Part shown: positions 61,394 through 64,000 of the stretch, piece after piece
Layout of the letters: every line of letters begins with the position of its first letter
How positions within the stretch are numbered: the stretch's first letter is position 1
Source of the DNA: Actinomycetes bacterium
Lineage (GTDB): Bacteria; Actinomycetota; Acidimicrobiia; Acidimicrobiales; Ilumatobacteraceae
Direction: 5' to 3'
Assembly (NCBI GenBank): GCA_025359865.1
Contig: JANYDH010000014.1
Coordinates: forward strand, 1 to 64,000
Length of the DNA: 64,000 bases
Translations under genes and position numbers: made by a program
The notes under the pieces: model-generated
The model's input: only the letters and a program-made list of their open reading frames with translations
Told to the model about the DNA's origin: nothing
Database searches by the model: none

Positions 61394-62547
61394 GGTCGTG
61401 GCGCGGTGTTGGCCGTCAGCTCGGCCTGGACGAGTGGATCTGGGTCGTCAACTGGGAGCAGTGCGTGGAGACCAAGCCGACGTGCGGCCCACACGGCATG
61501 TCCGCGAAGGATCGGATCATGGTGGGCAAGGTACAGGGCCAAGATGCTTGCCGCCAGCGGATCGGCTGGATCGGCACGATTGCCCAGTACTACTAACGCA
61601 TTGCGACGTACCCACCGCGGGTCACGGTCGGTGACGTACCATTCGCCGCACGTGGCCATGACCTCCTCGTCGCTACCCGTCAGCAGCTGCACCACGTCGA
61701 CAACGGCACGTTGGGGTTCGGTACTGGGACGCCGCAACCGCTCACCGAGTCGCACTGTGGGCGGACATACCTCTTGGCAGTCGTCGCAACCGTAGATTCG
61801 GTCGCCGAGAGCCTCACGGAACCGAGTGTCGAACACGCCGGGCTTTTGCAGCAGCCACGAAAGACACCGGCCAGCGTCGACCACACCCGGTTCGATGATC
61901 GCGCCGGTCGGGCAACCGTCGAGGCATCGTCGGCACGTTCCGCATCCATCGGGTACCACCTGGGTGGACTCGGGCAGCGGCGCCGTGGTGACGACGCTGC
62001 CGAGGACGAAGAAACTGCCGGCACCGGCAACAAGGAGGTTGGCGTTCTTGCCGAACCATCCGATACCGGCTCGATATGCGATCTCGCGATCGACCATCGA
62101 GTTGTCGTCGGCGAACGCAACCGCCCGCCACCCGTCGCGTCGGAGTTGGCCGGCGACTGCACGCAGCCCCAGCCGCAGCGCTTTGTAGTGATCGATCCAC
62201 GCGTAACGCGCCACACGCCCGACGAGCGCACCCTGTGGTTGACGACGGGCGTCATGGTCGCCATCAGCGCCACCATCAAGCAGGTAGGGCATCGCACCGA
62301 CAAGCACCGACCGAGCGCCAGCCACCGCCAGGGTCGGGTCAGTGGATCTCACCGGATTGCGGTACGTGAACTGCATGCCACTGTGTAACCCGGCTTGGCG
62401 GCGACGGAACAACTCGTCACGGGCCCGCTGCATCACCTGGGCTGATGCCACGCCGACATGGGTGATGCCACAGCCAGCAGCTATGTCCTGCAACAACCGT
62501 ACGTACCCTTCGGGGACGGTGTCAGGAGGTGGTTCAGATCGCCTCAC
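61390..62547 (-). CDS. queG: Epoxyqueuosine reductase
   Basis: A 385-aa cobalamin- and FeS-dependent enzyme that makes queuosine from epoxyqueuosine in tRNA. Family motifs: YRAGIGWFGKNANLLV, and the two 4Fe-4S sets CGTCRRCLDGCPTGAI and YGCDDCQEVCP. A HEAT-like tail (VRRNALVVLGNRAD) is present. The start is GTG at 62547; it overlaps the upstream Cys-rich gene by 14 bases. No other queuosine gene is in the window. Confidence 0.92.
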   Translation of the reverse strand: MRRSEPPPDTVPEGYVRLLQDIAAGCGITHVGVASAQVMQRARDELFRRRQAGLHSGMQFTYRNPVRSTDPTLAVAGARSVLVGAMPYLLDGGADGDHDARRQPQGALVGRVARYAWIDHYKALRLGLRAVAGQLRRDGWRAVAFADDNSMVDREIAYRAGIGWFGKNANLLVAGAGSFFVLGSVVTTAPLPESTQVVPDGCGTCRRCLDGCPTGAIIEPGVVDAGRCLSWLLQKPGVFDTRFREALGDRIYGCDDCQEVCPPTVRLGERLRRPSTEPQRAVVDVVQLLTGSDEEVMATCGEWYVTDRDPRWVRRNALVVLGNRADPADPLAASILALYLAHHDPILRGHAVWAARRLGLHALLPVDDPDPLVQAELTANTAPRP

Positions 62548-62737
62548 GGTGTCGCAACGCCGGGACAAGACCTGCCGCCACGAGCAACCGAACCGCCCGT
62601 TGCTCGGCGATGTCGAACACGACCGCCTCGTGGGGATGGTGACCGTAGAGGGCGGTGACCATGCAGTCGTCGCAACATTCGGTGGCACGCATGACACATG
62701 TGCTGCAGTTGATGATCAGAATCGGAGTTTTCATCAT
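62534..62737 (-). CDS. Small Cys-rich protein before queG
   Basis: A 67-aa protein: MKTPILIINCSTCVMRATECC then DDCMVTALYGHHP. The cysteines (CSTC, ECC, DDC) and His pair suggest a zinc or FeS site. I do not know the family. It overlaps queG by 14 bases and so is translated with it. ATG codons at 62737, 62734 and 62749 are all possible starts; I chose 62737. Confidence 0.7.
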   Translation of the reverse strand: MMKTPILIINCSTCVMRATECCDDCMVTALYGHHPHEAVVFDIAEQRAVRLLVAAGLVPALRHREAI

Positions 62738-62803
62738 GAATCGAATCATCGCAAAAGGGTGTTACAACCATGATGTGATCACCGTCGACCTGCCCGGGAT
62801 GAG

Positions 62804-64000
62804 TCATCTCCGAGCCAGCTCCAACCACTGTTCGCTACTCATCATGTTCGCACCAAGGCTACGAACGTCGACCGCTATGGCCTGGTCGTTGGTGACGACT
62901 ACCACCTGTACTGCTGCCGCAAGTGATGCAACTTCGGCACGCAAGACATCGTCGGCCTCGACACCCTCCAGCGAGAACTGCACACGAACGAGACGCCGTC
63001 CCGGTGTATTCGCTCCGGGCACAGACGCTCCATCGAACACGACAGCGATGCTCGTACCAAAGCGACGAGCAACATCTTCAGCGGCCTCGATACATCGCTC
63101 GCGTTGGGCCTCCAACCCGAGACGGGGCCACCCGAGCTTGGCGACGTTGTAACCGTCCACCAGAACCAGCACACCGGGCACCCGCACGAGGTACTCAGAA
63201 GCGGCTGACGAGCTGCCATAGATACCACCCGGAAGCGCTATCGGTCGTCGGGCGGCGGTTGCCGAACGTGACGATCCTGGGCGGCGCTTCGAGCCGTCAG
63301 GCGCACCTTGGGCCGCTCTTTGCGCCGCTCCTTGCGCCGCTTCTGTCACCGAACGTGCCGCAGGTTCGAGTAGCACCAACTGCGCTGAGATGCGGGCGAG
63401 TGCCTGCTGCAACGCCCGCACAACGACGATCTGCTCGTCGAGATCGGATGCGACTCGGGTTGCGCCGGCCAGCACGATTTCGTCCGCGCCATCAGACGCA
63501 GTCCGTCCGGCACGCTGAGCAAGCACTTCATCGCGCACCTGCTCGGCCTGCACGGTTCGTCGCTGCGCATCGGCGGCTTCTGTCCGAGCCCGCTCGGCTC
63601 GCTCGGTTGCGGCCGCCAACCGGTCGCCCGCATGGCGCGCCTCGACGCGAGCGTCGACCAGTTCAGCATCGAGCGTCGCCACTCGAGCGACGAGTTCGTC
63701 AACAGCCTTGGTCCGACTGCCGACGTCGAGAGCCAATCGCTCGACTTCAGCACGCAATGCAGCGATCTCGGCGACCGATCGCGCGGCAAACTGCTCGGCC
63801 GCTTCGCGTCGCTTTTCGGATCGACGTAGGGCGGTCGCGATGTCGACCGACGTATCGGTGACGGCGAGTTCCAGTAACCGTTGGCACCATCCGTCAGGCC
63901 GAGTCAGCCACAAGAACCCGGGTTCGTCGAGTAGCTCCATGGTGGCCGCCGCAGCCAGCCCACGACGGAACGAACTGCTGGCCTCGACAATCCTCCTGAC
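62804..64000 (-). CDS. NYN-domain (YacP-like) protein with coiled coil, partial at right edge
   Basis: At least 398 codons. The last 150 residues form a NYN/PIN-like nuclease: LVLVDGYNVAKLGWPR with the first Asp, IAVVFDGASVPG, VEADDVLRAEVASL and VVVVTNDQAIA. A long coiled coil of Glu/Arg/Ala heptads spans about residues 60-170 of the visible part. An ATG at 63940 exists, but the frame stays open and protein-like (FRRGLAAAAT) to the window end, so the true start is likely beyond 64000. YacP-type proteins cut RNA. Confidence 0.85.
   Translation of the reverse strand, partial: VRRIVEASSSFRRGLAAAATMELLDEPGFLWLTRPDGWCQRLLELAVTDTSVDIATALRRSEKRREAAEQFAARSVAEIAALRAEVERLALDVGSRTKAVDELVARVATLDAELVDARVEARHAGDRLAAATERAERARTEAADAQRRTVQAEQVRDEVLAQRAGRTASDGADEIVLAGATRVASDLDEQIVVVRALQQALARISAQLVLLEPAARSVTEAAQGAAQRAAQGAPDGSKRRPGSSRSATAARRPIALPGGIYGSSSAASEYLVRVPGVLVLVDGYNVAKLGWPRLGLEAQRERCIEAAEDVARRFGTSIAVVFDGASVPGANTPGRRLVRVQFSLEGVEADDVLRAEVASLAAAVQVVVVTNDQAIAVDVRSLGANMMSSEQWLELARR

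Overview
The window is high-GC DNA with many GTG starts and tightly overlapping genes. It reads as the chromosome of a Gram-positive, probably aerobic actinobacterium. A DUF3040 protein, an SCO6745-like protein, a PimB-type mannosyltransferase, a polyprenol-phosphate mannose synthase and an MtrAB-like two-component pair followed by a GerMN lipoprotein all support this. The Thr/Ala/Pro-rich lipoprotein linkers suggest the class Acidimicrobiia (Ilumatobacter-like), but that is inference. I see no rRNA, tRNA, CRISPR array, prophage or insertion sequence.

Layout. 0.4-5.5 kb: a five-gene branched-chain amino-acid ABC importer (livGFHMK, minus strand). 5.7-7.6 kb: a membrane-anchored HTH protein and a DUF305 protein. 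7.6-8.05 kb: a gene-free block of repeats. 8.06-11.46 kb: a FixBCXA electron-transfer operon. 11.7-19.1 kb: an MFS exporter, an Old Yellow Enzyme reductase, an SDR, a PNPOx-like protein and an N4-cytosine-type DNA methyltransferase. 19.2-20.7 kb: two toxin-antitoxin pairs, a VapBC whose toxin is broken by an amber codon and an intact MazEF-like pair. 20.7-26.4 kb: yaaA, then a six-gene respiratory operon encoding a blue copper lipoprotein, a small membrane protein, an FeS flavoprotein, cytochrome b, a Rieske protein and a membrane cytochrome c. 26.5-30.2 kb: a ferredoxin, the helicase PcrA and a flavodoxin-like protein.

30.3-34.4 kb is a compact defence and toxin-antitoxin island. It holds a ParD-like antitoxin with a broken zeta-type toxin, a NaeI-type restriction-modification pair and a second, intact VapBC. 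34.7-41.1 kb holds a hybrid histidine kinase, a lipoprotein, a lipoate ligase, an HNH nuclease, an acyl-CoA dehydrogenase and a ROK sugar kinase. 41.15-45.7 kb is the MoxR-DUF58-transglutaminase operon. 45.7-64 kb is housekeeping: DUF3040, DinB, NUDIX, mannosyltransferases, inositol-phosphatase, the MtrAB-like pair, phosphofructokinase, glycerol kinase, AlaC-type aminotransferase, pyrophosphatase, a second ROK kinase, QueG and a NYN-domain protein that runs off the right edge.

The most unusual features are: (1) the tightly coupled cupredoxin/flavoprotein/cytochrome bc operon; (2) the NaeI-type system inside a toxin-antitoxin island; (3) two toxin genes each broken by a TAG codon followed by G; (4) a dispersed 42-bp palindromic repeat family with split and long forms; and (5) a nested palindrome near the left edge with five hexamer palindromes in exact 10-bp register.
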